DNA from: Eggerthellaceae bacterium
GTDB lineage: Bacteria; Actinomycetota; Coriobacteriia; Coriobacteriales; Eggerthellaceae
NCBI GenBank assembly: GCA_017459485.1
Contig: JAFUCW010000051.1
Coordinates: 1-12,439, forward strand
DNA length: 12,439 nucleotides
Direction of reading: 5' to 3'
Shown: positions 12,424-12,439 of the stretch, piece after piece
How the letters are laid out: every line of letters starts with the position of its first letter
Numbering within the stretch: the first letter of the stretch is position 1
Position numbers and translations under genes: made by a program
The notes under the pieces: model-generated
What the model was told of the DNA's origin: nothing
Seen by the model: the letters and a program-made list of their open reading frames with translations, nothing else
Database searches by the model: none

Positions 12424-12439
12424 ATGCTCGCAGAGCTCA
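12424..12439 (+). CDS. Start of a following gene (only first five codons in window)
   Basis: ATG at 12424 has GGAG 5 nt upstream and follows the TATAAT/operator at 12379-12407. Only MLAEL is visible, so no family can be named. Confidence 0.45.

Noticed and set aside
1..12439. CRISPR array, tRNA or rRNA genes
   Set aside because: No regularly spaced short repeats, cloverleaf-forming segments or rRNA-like sequence were seen on reading both strands.

Overview
The window looks like an accessory-rich piece of a high-GC Gram-positive genome. The best guess is an actinobacterial gut or oral anaerobe of class Coriobacteriia (Eggerthellaceae-like). This is inferred from the single-chain, glutaminase-fused PurL, the GC-rich codon use, and an AbiEi/DUF559-like protein of a kind I associate with that family. 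No rRNA, tRNA or CRISPR array was seen.

Layout. (1) 1-147: 3' end of an unidentified plus-strand gene. (2) 162 to about 790: dead IS3-family remnant whose transposase lacks its N-terminus and the middle of its catalytic core. (3) 899-1543: cyclase-family (kynurenine formamidase-like) metal hydrolase. (4) 1758-5954, minus: a large purL (1,398 codons) cut by an in-frame amber codon at 4899-4901. It also carries an in-frame insertion of about 126 codons built from nested inverted repeats. (5) 5955-6306: long non-coding region with a pair of TGTACA-centred inverted sites. (6) 6307-7524, minus: AbiEi/DUF559-like protein, preceded by a second pair of the same sites at the same spacing. (7) 7695-9074, minus: sodium-dependent (NSS/SNF) transporter. 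(8) 9114-10511: complete ISL3-family element with 51-bp perfect terminal repeats, lying between the transporter and a small minus-strand leader ORF. (9) 10767-12194, plus: GIY-YIG nuclease-like protein fused in frame to a carboxymuconolactone decarboxylase (CMD) domain that has its own Shine-Dalgarno and ATG. (10) 12195-12439: spacer with a promoter/operator and the first codons of a next plus-strand gene.

How it fits together. The minus-strand genes (transporter, AbiEi-like, purL) run in one direction but are separated by intergenic regions, so they are not an obvious operon. The strongest unexplained signal is regulatory. The 12-mer AATSTGTACATT occurs four times, as two inverted pairs with exactly 64 bp between copies, one pair ahead of the AbiEi-like gene and one in the purL upstream region. 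This suggests an undescribed regulator, or a paired DNA element, shared by the two loci. The other themes are mobile-element wear (IS3 relic, ISL3 insertion, palindromic insert in purL) and gene breakage or fusion (purL amber, GIY-YIG/CMD fusion).
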